This document shows positions 25,910 to 39,735 of a DNA stretch of 64,000 nt, one piece after another (the first letter of the stretch is position 1; the number at the start of each line of letters is the position of its first letter). The notes under the pieces were generated by a model. The model was not told where the DNA came from. It saw only the letters and a list, made by a program, of their open reading frames with translations, and searched no databases. The DNA is from Paralichthys olivaceus (lineage: Eukaryota; Chordata; Actinopteri; Pleuronectiformes; Paralichthyidae): contig NC_091114.1 in assembly GCF_024713975.1 (NCBI RefSeq), forward strand, positions 11,318,001-11,382,000. The letters run 5' to 3'. The translations under genes were made by a program, and so were the position numbers.

Positions 25910-28017
25910 TGTGGCACCTCACACACAGAGACGGTGTGTGTGTGTCTGTGTGTGTGTGCAGAAACTCCCTCTGAGCCACTTTACTACAAACATTACGGTC
26001 AGCTATCAGGTTACAGAGGAAATGACTGAGAGGTGAAGTGGGGATAAGTCAAACTGAAGTTCTTCACTCTTTGTTACAGTAAAGTTTACACTGGATTCAA
26101 AGATAAAGAGAATTAAAGTGTTAGAGCCACGTTATTGACGCAGTAGCCTCACATTTGGATTAATTGATTAATGAGCCTTCTTCAGTCACATGACACTGAA
26201 TATCCAATAGGAAGGTTAAAGACTCCTATTCAACAGAACTAAACTAAAACTAAATTATTAGCAATTTACTATTATTTTTATTATCAATGGAGCAAAACTA
26301 TATCAAGGGAAGTCCATAAAGTTTTATCACACTATCGCACCAAAGAATTGGCCACTGACCTCAGCTACCTACATCACAAAGTGCTCTTGTTTAAGTCATT
26401 CTGCTAATTATAAGAAATTCTTTCCTTCTTTGTCACATTGGCCTAAAAGCTGTGATATTTGCTGCCATTTACATCCTGCAGCACCAAAGATGAGGAGAAG
26501 AGGGTTAGGATCTTTCAAGGCTAACACTACGGTAGCACTGCAAATTAAGTAAAGACATGCAAACAGAAAAAACGTGCAAATTGCAAAAACAACTTCATCA
26601 ATTGACACTTTGATGATTTGTTGTCGTCACTTCAAACTTAAGTAGCTGTGAAATAACTTATTTGCAATGCATACGTTCTCCTTTTGAGCAGTTTTAGCTG
26701 CTTTTAGAGCAAACTGCTCGATTTCAGATGTAAATTCCTTCACTTGATGCTGCAAATAATCAATGTTGGTCTGTTTCCATGCGTCCAATTAGGCCAGAGT
26801 CATCACTGAGTCAGAATAAATTAGAATCACTAATCTTCCAAAATGATCTTTAATCCCTGGATTTAATTAGACTTGGCAATAACGGTGCTGTAGCAGAGAT
26901 TGTGCTGTGACACCGCAGTCGTTCTTTATGCCACATATCATCCACAATATAATTAGGGCCACGGTGAAGCAGAACAATGTGAGTAGCTGCTGGTGAAAGA
27001 GAAACCCAAAAAGTTGTTTTATTGCCAATAGCGATAATGTTTCCTCACAAATACACATGTAACTATTGATTTTGGATATTGAATATTGTCCACAATGTTT
27101 CCATAATCCTCATTTAATCATTTAAAGTACAAATTAAGTCTGAGGACATTTGACAATACTGTGAAAACATTCATATTTTAAATATCTTTATAATTGACAG
27201 ATTTTATTGCACATATTCTACTAACAGCTAATCACACTGTCAAAGAACAGCAAGTGGCTCACGGGAGGAAAATACATGTGCATAAAATACATCCAAAGAA
27301 ACAGATTTGTTTCTTAGTATTAATGAGAATAATAATAATAACGAGAATAAAGCAGCTATTCTGGATTAGGGCAGCTAAAAATGTCACATATGCAAATCTG
27401 GCACAAACACAGAACAGTGTGTGTTTTAAAGCACTTTGAAAGCATTCCTATGCTACATCACTCCCCCCCCCCTTCATCTATAGGCAAAACATTGTTCCTG
27501 TACAGTGCAAAATCTAGAATAACATCATGTACTGTAAATATCCATTAGAAACGTTTTCTCCGGTCAACTGGCAGAACAAAGCACAGTTGTACAAATGCAT
27601 TTTCCGATAAAAGTGGACTATCTCTAGTACATTCAGTTACACTTTAACATGCACTCACTTTAAAGGACGTCTGGTGAAGCTGCGTTTTTATTACTGTCAG
27701 CAAAAAACACAGAAGAAGACTCAAACCAGACATGAGCTCATCTCACTGCATCCTATTATTTAAAATAAAGTTGTTACTTCACATTATACTGGGTGTCTTG
27801 ATATTTTATATTATATATTTCTTGTGACCTGAACCTTCAAGTTCCCATCATCCCTCCGTCCTGGACTTCACTTGTTAAATTCACATGGAAGTTGAATCTA
27901 ATTTAAATTAAACACGTTCTTACGTCTTACTTTGGTTGAGATTGATTCAATGATTTAAAACACATAAGTGAGCTTCCTGTTGCACTGAGCAACATATTTC
28001 CTCATTAGCATGAAGTG
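25910..28017. other. cpz upstream region
   Basis: Includes a GT-rich stretch at 25936-25960 just before the cpz start, which is probably 5' UTR or promoter. The rest is AT-rich with no clear motif. Confidence 0.4.
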
Positions 28018-28620
28018 GCGGGATGTAACAAAGTACATTTGCCTGGTTACTTAGGTACATTTTTCATGTATCTGTACTGAACTTAAGTAGAATTATCCTT
28101 TTCACTTTTACTCCACTACATATATATGAGCAAATGTACTTTCTATACAACATTTTAAAAATGCATTGTCACATGTTCACATAGTTTTTTTTAATATAAT
28201 CTTAAAAGTAATAACAGGAGGGGCATTGGTCCATTGATCCGAGTGGGCAGGCAACATCAGGCCCCTACACTGGATTGGGAAGAGGCCCCTGCTGAGACTC
28301 ACACACACGTGATCATTTCACCGGGGAACGTACGGTTTTCCAGTTCACTTCCGATCGGTGCCAGCGAATAAAATATTCGCAAAACAAATAGTAGCCTGGT
28401 TTCACGTGGAGTTCAACTTTGGGGAAATTTGACTCACTATATTTGCTGTTGTGTACATTTGACCAGGCTACACTTTGCAGGTACTATTACTTTAATACTT
28501 TAAGTGCATTCAAAAGCAAGTACTAACTTTATTCAAGTAGAAAACATTAATTTGGTATTCTACTTGAGTATATTTTTGTCTATTAATTTGTACTTTTAAA
28601 ATGTTTGAGGACTTCCTCCT
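28018..28620 (+). mobile_element. Family D repeat interrupted by about 280 bases of other sequence
   Basis: The left part (gtaacaaagtacatttgcctggttacttaggtac to about 28200) and the right part (from about 28480, ggtactattactttaatactttaagtgcatt onward, to the gaggacttcctcctgctg end) look like the two halves of one element in proper order. The middle (28205-28475) is unrelated, GC-richer and unlike the family. Confidence 0.5.
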
Positions 28621-29339
28621 GCTGCAATAAATAACTCGTAAAAATATACTATTTACTACTCGCGTACAGAGTCCAGCTGCCTCAGGATGAGAAGATATAT
28701 CTAAAGCCTTGGAGCTACAGGCAGGCTGGAGAGGTTTGACAGCACTGAGAGGCAAAGTCAGTTTTCATCTTTTCATGACCCTTGTTGACAATAACAAAAA
28801 CAAAGAACATCCCCAGCTCCGTCCTTTAACATCGTGGTGTACATGTTATTTGCCTTTGGCTCTTGTATCTATAGTAGCTCTGAGAGATTTAGACAAAGTG
28901 CTTCAATATTCAGTGACTGACATGACGCTGCAAAGTAGTCTAACACGGCCAATACAGAAAATGGCAGCAATGTGCAGCAGCTGAGCCTCCATGCTAAAGA
29001 GTCCATCCGTCCAGTGAAGGTACTTTATCCAGAGGCAGGGACCACATAGTCTTTCTTCTCCTCTACATCTTCTCTCTGTTGCCTGTTGAGCATCTGCTAC
29101 TGTCCCTGTGTCTCGAGGCAGAGGAAAGAGGAAAGGTCCCGACACGTGGACTACAAAGTGGTTGCTCCAGCGCAAAAGGCCACTTCTCTCTCCGAGTCAA
29201 GACGTCTCCAGCAGCGTGGTCCTTCAGCTTCATCTTGAACCCGAGTTTCATGGAATTGATTTGTCTGTGTGTGAATCTGTGTGGGGGGGGGGTTTCATGT
29301 GTGTTGATGAATTAAAGATCCCTTGTTTACCAGTACTGT

Positions 29340-29605
29340 CTGAGGCCGCATCATCCCTATCTGTCATCCCCTCACTCATCTCGCCTTCCCCTCCGTTTCT
29401 TTGCCTGTTCATCCTCCCCCTCATTACTGTCTGTTCAATCTTCCCCACCCACTATCTCCCTTATTTTTGCTCTCTCCTCCCCCCGCCTCCCCCCGAACCC
29501 ACAATCTGTCCCCTCCATCTAGTCTCGTTTCACTTCCTTCTAATATCCTGTCCACTCCGTCTCTCTCCTAATTCTTCGCCTCCGCCCATCCTCCTCTACC
29601 AAGAG
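29340..29605. repeat. Pyrimidine-rich tract downstream of gpr78
   Basis: About 260 bases on the plus strand made mostly of C and T (tctcc, cccctcc, ccccgcc runs), so purine-rich on the gpr78 sense strand. It starts about 60 nt past the gpr78 stop and is probably part of its 3' UTR. The long plus-strand open frame across it is a composition effect and resembles no protein I know. Confidence 0.5.
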
Positions 29606-29665
29606 GCAGCCTTTCTGTTTTTGACCCGCTGTGGGTGTGCATCTGTCACGTCCGCACGGTCGCCA

Positions 29666-31984
29666 TTAGCTGATCCTCTGGAGACAGTAGTCGTTCTCTG
29701 TGTCTAAAGAGCTGTTGTGGCCAGATGAAGGGTAAAGATCGCGACGGAGCAGCCTGTTGACGACTGTAACCAGGACTTTCTTGTACTGCTGACGTAGGAG
29801 GGAGTAGGCGAAGGGGTCAGATGCAGCCTTGCTGTATGTGAGGCACTTACTGATGATTCCCCAGTGGCGGTTGACGTCCACAAAAGGTAGAAGCTCAGCC
29901 AACCTGAAGGGGCGGCAGCAGAAACATGACTAAACAAAGTACCACACCAAACCCAGAGCCTCTGACACGTTAGGGACAGTACGACAATTACAAGAGAGGA
30001 TCCAAAAGGGGGAGGGTCTGTCTCTTTTTATTTTTGGCTGATAAAAACGTAGTCAGATCAGGAGATGATCTGTATTTTGGTTTTTTCCTTTCTTTTTCCT
30101 TCCTTTCCTTCCTTGAAACAGTAAAAGCTGTCACAAGGCATGAGTAACTATAATGACCACCATATTTTCTAATGTGTAATTAAATTGATATCGTAAAAAA
30201 AATGCTCCTTTAACATATTTAGTTTCACAGTTTTAAAATGTTATGCATGAATGGAGGAATTGAAATGCCTGAAAAATCTAAATAAAGCAATATTTTGGCT
30301 TTAATAACTGATTTCATTGATTTCCATTAAAATCACGACAAAAAAATAAGGTGAGGAGATGGCTATTTAAATTTTCTATACATAAGGCATACAAAGTTAT
30401 ATGTCTGTAGACAGTATTTTTGTCATATTTATTTGATAGATTTGTTTTATGTGGGCATTTTGAATCTATTTCTGCACATGTTCAGGAATTCTTAGTCTGA
30501 TCAGATGTTTTTTTTTTTTGCTTCAGCTGTCACTTGGACGTGTAGGTAGGCCTGGTTCAAGAGGTTGATCCAATTATCCGGACACTTTTTCCCAGTGAGT
30601 GTGTGCTCCATGTTCCCTGTCATATGTCTGTGCACACTCCACACACTGTGGATCAGCAGAAGCCACATCTGGCTGACGGCAGCTTCGTGAGCCCTGAAGC
30701 GTGTCCTATTTTCTCCGGGAGCCACTTTTTCATTGTCTCTGCCGTTTTAAGTGTTTTCCAATGGAAGCAGCGTGGCGGCTGTTTACTTCACCACAGTGCA
30801 GCTGACCAATAAGCTGCGTCCAGGCTCAGATAAATGATAATAATTGAAAGCATTAGGGTCCAAATAAGCAGTGTGGTGTCAGGTGAGCACACACTGTGAT
30901 GTGACTGTGCACTTCAGGTGGTGTATTGTCTTTAATCTGATAGTGTGTGTGACAGATCTGCATGTTTTTTAAGTCTCTGCAATTACTCACAATGTTACTT
31001 GCTCATTACAAGCAAGGTCGTTTGTTTTTGAAGACTAATGCAGAAGTTTTGCATACAAATGAAATGATGCATGGTTGCTATCAGTCGGACTTACCTTGTA
31101 ATCACATAAGGAGCAAAGCAGATGATGAATGAGCCGATGAAGATGCTGATCTTCTTGGTGGCTCTTTGCTTTCTCCTCTTCTGCTCTGTTAAACATCTCT
31201 GCTTTACGCTGGAAACAGGAATGAATGTTTAGTCTATTTGCCAAACTGTCAAAACTATGTATATATCAGAAGGGTTATATGAGGAAACTTGTAAATGAGA
31301 GATGCAACTATACCTGGGGTGAATGTCGACCAGCAGGAAAAGAGTCTGCATGGTGATTATGTCAATTCTCTTGCAGTGGAACCTGGCGACTTTCAGCACC
31401 TTCAGGTAGGTGAAGCAGAGGATGAGCAGGGACAGCATGAAGCTGGTGGCGTGGAAAACTACTGTGAAGATTGTAAACTTAATCCTGTCGCTGCCTCGGT
31501 CCCTCGGCTGCAGGGTGCACGACGCGTAAACATCACTGTAGTCGACCCAGGAGAAGAGGAGCGCCGTGAGGGAGAAGGTGAAGGAGTGGAGCCAGGAGTA
31601 GCACACCATGATCAGCGCGTCCTTGTAGCGCATCTTAGTGGAGTAACTGAGCGGGAAGACCACCGCTATCCAGCGGTCGATGCTGAGGGCTGCCATGCTC
31701 AGCATGGTGTTGGCGGTGAGGAAAGTCTCCAGAAAGCTCACCGTGTGGCAAACGCAATCCCCGAAAGGCTGCTGGTTCCGGACGATGCCCACTAGAGTGG
31801 CGGGCATGTTGAGCACAGTGATGAGGATGTTGCAGAAGGACAGGTTCATGGTGAAGACACCGGGCACCTGTCGGCGTATCTCGGTGCTGTGCACGAAACA
31901 TAGCAGCACCAACAAGTTGGACAACAGCGAGACGACCGCGACCACGACGATGAACAAAGCGAAGATAATGTCAGCAAAGTCCAT
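29666..31984 (-). CDS. gpr78: Orphan class A G-protein-coupled receptor 78, complete, 3 coding exons
   Basis: Seven-transmembrane receptor of the GPR26/GPR78 pair at the plasma membrane; the ligand is unknown and the family is reported to signal constitutively through cAMP. Exons: 31314-31984 (TM1-5), 31095-31208 (third intracellular loop and TM6), 29666-29903 (TM7 and tail). They total 1023 nt (340 aa) with both introns in phase 2 and GT/AG borders. The first exon starts MDFADIIFALF with almost no extracellular N-terminus. The TM3 end reads DRW (SIDRWIAVVFPL) rather than DRY. The basic loop KRRKQRATKKI precedes TM6 (ICFAPYVITR), and TM7 carries DPFAYSLLR in place of NPxxY. The tail SSLDTENDYCLQ and the segment LAELLPFV match GPR78 better than GPR26, whose tail differs. 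The gene lies between trmt44 and cpz, as in human, which supports the assignment. A gpr26-like paralogue is the only serious alternative. Confidence 0.95.
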
Positions 31985-32340
31985 GTCTCACTCCAGAGAG
32001 TCCTCCCTCGGGTTACCTGCGCCTGCTGTGGACAATGAGCACTCGGAAACAACCATGGTCACGCATCGCGCACCTCTCCAGCGGCTCCAACTATTCATTC
32101 CAATTTAGATCCGTGCGCACCGCCGCGTCCTCTCCAACTTCCCCCGACGAGCTCTGTCCAGAGTGCTGAGGACGCGGGCGGCCGCCGCCACTCACACCCG
32201 CCGACCCCCGCGCGTCAGGTGCAGAAGAAAGTAAAAGCTGCGGTGCCAAGTGGGGTAGTGCGTGTGGGGCGCGTCTTTCAAACACCGAGCAGGCGGCCAC
32301 ACACTGAACTGGACTGAGGAGGACCACGGTGGAGGAGCAG
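31985..32340 (-). promoter_or_regulatory. GC/CpG-rich 5' region of gpr78
   Basis: The roughly 350 bases upstream of the gpr78 start codon are much richer in G, C and CpG than the surroundings, especially 32105-32220 with repeated GCGG/CGCC blocks. This is what a CpG-island promoter plus 5' UTR would look like. I see no clear TATA box. The transcription start cannot be placed from sequence alone. Confidence 0.4.
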
Positions 32341-34629
32341 CGTGCCCACTGAAGTAAATTATCACACCCAGAGCTGCAGGAACAACTTGTCCTATAGTCA
32401 CAAAACACACTTCTCTCCCTGCTTCCTACATACTGGAGTATTTCGAGGAAATCCTCCTGTGTTGTTTGATTTTCTTGTGCGCAAATACGCATCAATCGCC
32501 CCGCAAACTATGTTATTCACGCGTGAGTTTCTCGCGTCCCCCGCATTGATTCGACTTGGCTCGAATCAATGTGGATGTGGAGGCAAAGGGACGCATAGAA
32601 ATCCAGGGATGAGCTCTTGGATAATTGGAGACGCGTCTGCCGTGGCCAAATGGCACCAGGTGCACAGGCGCACCAGAGAGGCAGAGGGGGGCAAACAGAT
32701 CCCTGTCCCCAAATGAATTATTTATAGGCCGATGGCTACTGTAGATTCACTGTGTATTATTGGAATTTTGTGTCTGGGATGCAAAAATATACAGAGAGAG
32801 GATGATGGTAGAATGTGACCTTTTCAAAAAAAATAGCCTTTGCAGAGATAAAATGAATATATTTTAAACATTTGCACAGTAAATATCTTTTCACTGCCAC
32901 TTCCAGAAAATATCACATAGCAATACAATCACAACACCTAATCATGTTCCAACAGCGGTGGTTTATCCCATAGCTGATGATTTTTTTATCTGTTGTAGAT
33001 ATGAGCATCAGTTCTGTCGAAGCAGAACTTCAGCGTCAGATTTTATGGGATATATAACCCTGAGTGTTTAAAATCATTCCTTAGCAGCAGAAAACTCCAT
33101 CCACAGTTTATCTTTGTTCTCAGGGAGAAAAATATGAACTGTGAAATCAATACCTTTTTGAATGTTTGGGTTGTTAGGTTGTGAGGACTCTTATTTGGTC
33201 ATTTAAATTCTAAAATACATAAATAATAAGTCATCACATCGGTAGTTATATGTCGTACTTATCCATTAATGAATGGTCATGACTTTCTCACCGTTCACAG
33301 AGTGAGCTCATCTATAAAACATAAATAAATGAGTCATTTACATTGATTAAAAAAGCCGTTAGTTACAACATATAACTCTTTATAAGCTGAGGAGGCTTTC
33401 TGGAAGGTAACAAACAATTCGTTCTAAATACGGTAACCAAAACTTTGATCTTGTTAATGGCCTCTAACTGTTCCATAAGAAAAATGATTTATTAACCACT
33501 AGCCACAGGCCTTCATAAACAAGCAACCCAAACTAAGAACAAAGCTCCAGTTAAATACACTCTTCACTGTTGAGCATTAAAATTGTACCTGATTCAAATT
33601 GGAGAAACATAGTCAATATGGATGCTTGTGCTTGTTACTGAGTCATGCCCACTCCTGGAGAAGTGTGTGTAGACAGTGACTCACTGGGGTCAGACACAGC
33701 CTGCAGGGCTTTTCTCTATCTTTTCTCGTTTGCACTCACTTCATCCTCCAACTTGTTATGAGGCTTGTGTTATGCTTCTTCCTGTATCCCCCCCTCCCCC
33801 TCCAATTAAGTGCTTCGTTTTATTTATTTAAGGGCGATACACTGTCAGAGAATTCACTTCCCTCCGAGCCCGCTGCCGTGCATGTACCCATCACAGTGGA
33901 TTATTAAAAGTGAATAGGTGAGTCATCATTAAATGTAGTTGAGGGAAACCCTGCGGCCAGATATCTTTGAAGTGACTGTCCCTTCAAAGCGTCACAGCTG
34001 ATGAAAGCTTTTTCCACATATGCCATTCCTGCTATAATGAAGCTACTACGGCACCGAGGGTGTGTTTTTCTGTGTGTGTGCAGGAGTCAGAGAGCCGGGG
34101 AGACAAAGCAGCAGTGGGTGATGTCAGTCCCCTACAAACTAGAGATCAAATGCCTTGGAGAAAGCTACAGCTGGGCTCCTGGGGGAAGAGTGCAAAGCTA
34201 TTTATAGGCCTGATGGGGTGTCACCTCCAATATAACTCTCAGCGCTGGCGTATTACCTAACCGAGGTATCAGAGCGCAGAACGCAGCTTCAGAGCCACAA
34301 ATGGGATCGCTTGGAGAGGATGCTTTTATGTGAGCGGAGTAATCAGTTACTACAGTTTTAGGCGGGCCGACAAAATGCCTCGAGGGCCCGTGGCTGTTTA
34401 ACAAAGTCATTCAAGCAGAGAGGGGAAAGATGCTGATCCTCAAAATGCACCAAAACCACAACTGATCATGAATCAGAGTGGATCTCAAGAGAATTCATGA
34501 AGTGTACATGTTGGATTGAATTAATGCCCTCGATGTTAGAGTTCCAACTTACATGTTGGTTAATGTGTTAATTATCTAGTTCACCATCTGAATGGAAAAA
34601 AAAATACATTGGTGATCACTAAAAAAACA

Positions 34630-34850
34630 TTTTCTGGTTTCAGCTTCTCAAGACTGAGGCTTTTCTGCTTTATTCAATTATAAATGGGAAAATGTTTTGA
34701 ACTGGACTGAATCAGAAGCTTTCTTTGACCCTTGATGAGCAGTTTTTAACTCATTTCTGACACGTTATAGATCAAACAAGCAACTGATTATCTGTGAAAA
34801 TACTCAATAGACTAATCAAATGACTGTAATAATCAGTTGCAGCTCTACTT
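34630..34850. mobile_element. 'attaatcgattagttg' type fish repeat (family E)
   Basis: Contains ctcaagactgaggcttttctgcttta, the gaactggactgaatcagaagc middle and actaatcaaatgactgtaataatcagttgcagctct end, an order I know from fish repeats. Related short ends occur at 52905-53010 and 53690-53740 in trmt44 intron 8. Confidence 0.45.
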
Positions 34851-36114
34851 ATCTAATCATAGGTGGAAAAACAGGCTCATGACACACCTCCGGCTGCTGT
34901 GTCCGGTACGTGTGCGTTGCTGTCAGATCTAAATTAAACCGAGAAGCGTTCGCTGCACAAACAGAGCAACGCAGTGAATGTTGTGTTTTCGTGACCTCGG
35001 CCTTGTGACGGAGAAAGTCCTGAAAGCTTTCAACTTCACATTCAAACCAGCGATCTTACTTAGCTGCATCTGACCTTCATACCAACCAACAGCACAACAC
35101 AGAAGTGTGATCTGAGCAGAGGAGTGAAATCCCCCTGTGGTCCTCAGGGTATACCTGGAATTTCACTCTGAGCTTGTACCTGCTCCAACACCTGAGTTCC
35201 GGAGGGAGCTCAGCGTCATGTGTTAAATAAGTGTGGTTGGTGTGACTCGTCTCAGAGTCACAGCAGGAGGCTTTTAGACAGTCACCATGTATATCCTTTC
35301 TTTCTTGGTTGTAGTTTACCTTTAAATAATCAACTCATAAAAACAAAAGATGCACTAATCAAGATATAAATGCATAGTGTCACGATATAGTATTGGGATG
35401 TAGGAAAGTACTACAATTATAACATAGTATTGATTTTTCAATGGATTTGTTGACATAAGAAATATCTAAATAATATGAATCAATTACACCGTCTAAATTC
35501 TTTCTCTGTTTCTTGGTTCAAGCACGTTTCTGTCCTCTACAAGTTGAATTTAACCACCGGCTGCTTAAAAATAAAGCGATGGATTTAAATCTCTTCTTTT
35601 CTTGTTGCTTTGGAATTAAACATAACGAGCGAAACGAGCAAAATCTGCCAGCGTGCGTGGTAAATATATAATTCAGTGTACACTGCCTGTCTCTCTGCTC
35701 AGCTGCCTGCAGGTGTGCATATAAATAGAACAGTCAGACTGCAGGTTTGCACCGAGCATGAGATCAATACAGTGTGGTTGACATGACCCCTGATCTCTTT
35801 ATTTTCACACTGAACGTAGTTAAGGCACGACGGTCAAATCATGTTTCCTGACTACAGAGAAAATGAGTGGCTTGGATTTTGGGCAACAAAATTATATGAG
35901 ATCATCAAATCAATGAGATTCGCCCAACGATTACATTTCCACTGGTTCTTTCTAAGATGATGAGATCGATGCCACAAGAATTTTCCAAGAATCAAATTTC
36001 CTAGAGTTTCCTCTTATTCAAATCTCATTTCAAAAGAGGGGATCAGTTATTTGTCATCAGCCACCTCTCAAAGGTTTTATTGACCTTGCATTCTTGGTTG
36101 CTGTAGTTTCCTAC

Positions 36115-36232
36115 AGGTACTTGAATGTACCATTTACTGGATGGATTGCTATGAAACTTAGTGGAAGGATGGGTCATTTAAGAACCTGTTCAATTTTGCT
36201 GTGGATCCAGATGGAGCAGCATTAAAATAAAT
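36115..36232 (+). mobile_element. Family B repeat fragment
   Basis: Block tactggatggattgctatgaaacttagtggaaggatgggtcat, then gctgtggatccagatggagc, in the family's forward order. Confidence 0.45.
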
Positions 36233-38996
36233 ACTGTACGGCAACAAATACTCCTTTTAACATATGTTGAATGTTATTTGTGAAATGTCAGCAGTTTGCA
36301 GAACATGTCAGTCTTCATGGTTTACGTATCTGCAAATCTTTTGTGATTATCTAGTGTTTGTAAATGGGACGTTTTACTGCTGCTGTTATGATTCAATAGG
36401 CATTAGAGTATGTGATACGTTAATGGTTATTACAGGATGCCACTTTTTGTCGCTGTGGCAAAAACACACTACGGCGTTATTAGCACTTTACCCAGCGGAT
36501 GTGAAGAAGTGCTTAGTTGAAACTGTGTTGATTTGATACTGATCAGAGGTCAGCTGGTGCTGAGTGAGAATCAGGATGGAGATATGAACAGGGTTAGAAA
36601 TAAGGTCAGAAGTCATTAACCTTTAAATGCTGCTGCATGTGCTCAGATTCATACTCCAGTGATCCATCATGTGCGGATCAATATTTGATCCTAAGGTTGG
36701 CGATTCTTATAATAAAAAACAACAGTCTCCAGCAGCAGCAGCCTGAGTGATGTATACCTCGACTCTCACCGACAGGACGAGAGACAGACGTCTCCTGTGT
36801 GAGCGACAGTCTCTTCTTCACTTAGTGTTTATTTTGCTGGTGGATTCTGCCGTCACCTGTGCTGAGTGGTAGCCAGCGAGGATCAAAAAAAAAAAGGACG
36901 TGGGCTCGTTGTGAATGACAGCTCAGGATTTTGTTTACAGGGTTAGTAGTGCTGTGGCAGATGGGCCTCCTCCACACGTCTCCCTGTGCCACAGCATACC
37001 GGAAGAACCACACAGAAACCAAGCTGAGCTCAAACATCTGCCAAACGTGTGTTTATGTTCCAGGGTTTGACCTGTGATGACAGCCGACGACGTGTGCCTC
37101 TCAATTCATATTGTAGGTGAATCCTCACCTTCACGACTTCCTCTTATTATTCACCTACACAATAAAAACCACAAGTGGTAAATATGATGTTTAAATATCA
37201 ATGGGTTGCTCTGTTATTCTAATACATTAACACGTTTTTATTCTTTTACATATTTAATTTGAGTTTTAATGTTGTTCGGTTGCTGTTGTTTCTTTATCTG
37301 TTTTGTTTTACTGCATTGCTGAATTATGATGTGTTTTTGATGATTAAATATAAATCACATCATATAAAATAGCATAAAATTGATTTTACTTTTTATATTA
37401 TATTATATTAAATTCACCATTAATGAGTTTCTACAAATGTAATCCTACCAAACAAGTCGTATGTCTTATTTCATGCTGTAACTCTTAATTGGATTTAAGT
37501 TTTTAATTGATCCAACAGACATCAATGTACTGCAACAAGTGTAAACAGTACAAACTCCTCAGTTCTATATATCGGTCCAATAGAAATACTGTCATTATGA
37601 TGACAAACTGTTCATAATGTACTATAAGTTACACACTATAATACATTCAACTCTATTCCCATTGTATTTATAATTGTATACGGGTCAAACTCCATTCAGA
37701 CTTCAAAAATAAACTCACTTCACTAGTAAACTAGTTTAAGCTCTATGAGGACACACTGTATAGATTGTGTATTCTATGTCATAACAGATTAAAGCCTTCA
37801 TTAACTCAATTATATCTATATCAGCTCATACGTTGAGGTTATTGAGTTCTCATATGATTAATAAGTCTTCAGAAACATCATGTAAATTTGATAAGTCACA
37901 TTTTTTGTGCTGCTTCTGTTGTTCCTCGCTCACAGTTTTATGTGACTGACAGACTGACTGTTCAAGCTCAAACTCGAGTACTTAACTCCACATGTATTAA
38001 GAAAAAAAATCAGCCTTCAACTAAAGTGTGTATTGCCAGACACCTGATATGACGCCTTGTTGAAAACCGAGGTTCAAGCGCCGCTGGTCGGCAAACAAAA
38101 GGAGAATAGCTTTCATGAGCACCGTGCAGCTGCCACAGGTATAGAGCGGGCAAGACTTGCGATGAGTCACGTTCCCATGGCAACGTCTCAGTCGGAGAAG
38201 TTATCGCAGCATCTCTGGCTCTCGATGTGGATGTAAATATCATTTACACGGGGGTTGTTATTGACATCCGAGGAGATTGTGAAGCATCTGTTATCTGCTG
38301 CCTTTTTTTTTTTTTTTTACATTACACACTGAAAGAAGTGCACGGTGTTTACGCAACGACGACACATACTTTCAGAGGTTTAAACGCTGGTCATGCGTGT
38401 GCCAGATAAATTTCTCATGGTCCTCTCTCATCTGTCTCATAAGCCAGTGGTGTCTCCCAACATCAGATAGCACCCACTTTTATCGAATCAGAATGGTCTG
38501 GTCCTCCGCAGGTGTCCAAAGCTCTGTCAACCCCTGTGCTTTGTTCACAATGAGCCGTCTTTTATCTGCAGACCTAAAGGAGGCACGGGGAGATAGCACG
38601 GGGTGAGGAGGAGGCAGAAATAGATCTCTTTGACCCAGTGAGGACAGAGCGTGGAAAGCCACATTTGAAAGGACCCCTTTAGTATTTTATTAATGACCTG
38701 GTGGGACATGCCCTGCCTGTATATTGATTCCTTCATCAAGCCTTTCATAAAGTCAAAGAGCTTCTTTATGAAGCCTTGAAAACAGGCTGTCTGGAATGCT
38801 TTTGGAAAAAGACAAGAGGAAGAAGAGTGAAGGAGTTCAGCATCGTTTCAAACTGCCCACTCCAGTATTTGAGTTGGATTTCGAAAAAACATTCCTGTGA
38901 TTTGAACCGAAGGGTCACGAACACACAGCTGAGGAGGGCTCACGGCCACAGACTCGGAGCTTCCGAACCAGGGGAAACTGAGAGGGACTGAGAGAG

Positions 38997-39000
<4 letters not shown>

Positions 39001-39070
<70 letters not shown>
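39001..39070. repeat. (AG)n microsatellite
   Basis: Thirty-five perfect AG units between two purine-rich flanks, in the gene-free interval between gpr78 and trmt44. The serine/leucine-repeat frames here are artefacts. Confidence 0.95.
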
Positions 39071-39073
<3 letters not shown>

Positions 39074-39639
39074 GAGACTGTAACCTGAGTCTGAGTGGAA
39101 CAGATTGACAGAGCGCCACTAAGCGCATTGAGCAGACGCACCAGCGTTCATTATCATTAGGCGACAGGAGCGCTTTGAAGCCAACAGGGGCTCCGGTGGG
39201 CTGACAAAAGCAGGCCAGCAGGCACATGATGGAGCATTACAGCGTCTGCAGCCAACTATGACAGGAGCCTGGTAAAAACGTGCAGGCTCACTGGTGAAGA
39301 GGAAAGCACTTAACGAGCCTTTTAGAGGGAGGCAGCAATCAGGCCTGGATACTTTGAAATGTGGTTAATGAGTTTCAGTGCACATAAAATGATCATATTC
39401 AGAATCCAATATACATAATTTGCTCAGCATAGCATTTCATCTAATGAGGCAAATCATCGCAAATACTACCAACTTCAGCAGTCCTGTTAAATCCATTGAA
39501 GCCTTACAGCTAAACCAACAAAACAATACAGATCCTGAAATCACTATGTTCCATTGAGATAGAAAGATACGGTGATAATAAGACAAACAGAATGAAAGTC
39601 TATCCCATTATGAAACCACAATTACACCTGCTGCATCCA

Positions 39640-39735
39640 TTATTTGAATCTGCACCAAATTACACACACTCATAAATGTTTCATCAGGATCCATGAGTTA
39701 TTCTCAGAGATGTCCGTGAAAATATATAATAAATA
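39640..39735 (-). mobile_element. Family B repeat fragment
   Basis: Has gaatctgcaccaaattacacacactcataaatg and the catcaggatccatgagttattctcagag block, matching the end portion of the 46.9 kb copy. Confidence 0.4.

Noticed and set aside
29108..29707. 199-codon plus-strand open frame, the longest in its area.
   Set aside because: It is the pyrimidine-rich tract read as Pro/Leu/Ser and lies antisense to gpr78 3' sequence and part of its last exon.
31295..32108. Two plus-strand frames of 166 and 142 codons.
   Set aside because: They are antisense shadows of the first gpr78 exon, whose GC-rich codons suppress stops on the other strand.
38848..39227. Frames with long Leu-Ser repeats.
   Set aside because: Translations of the (AG)n microsatellite.
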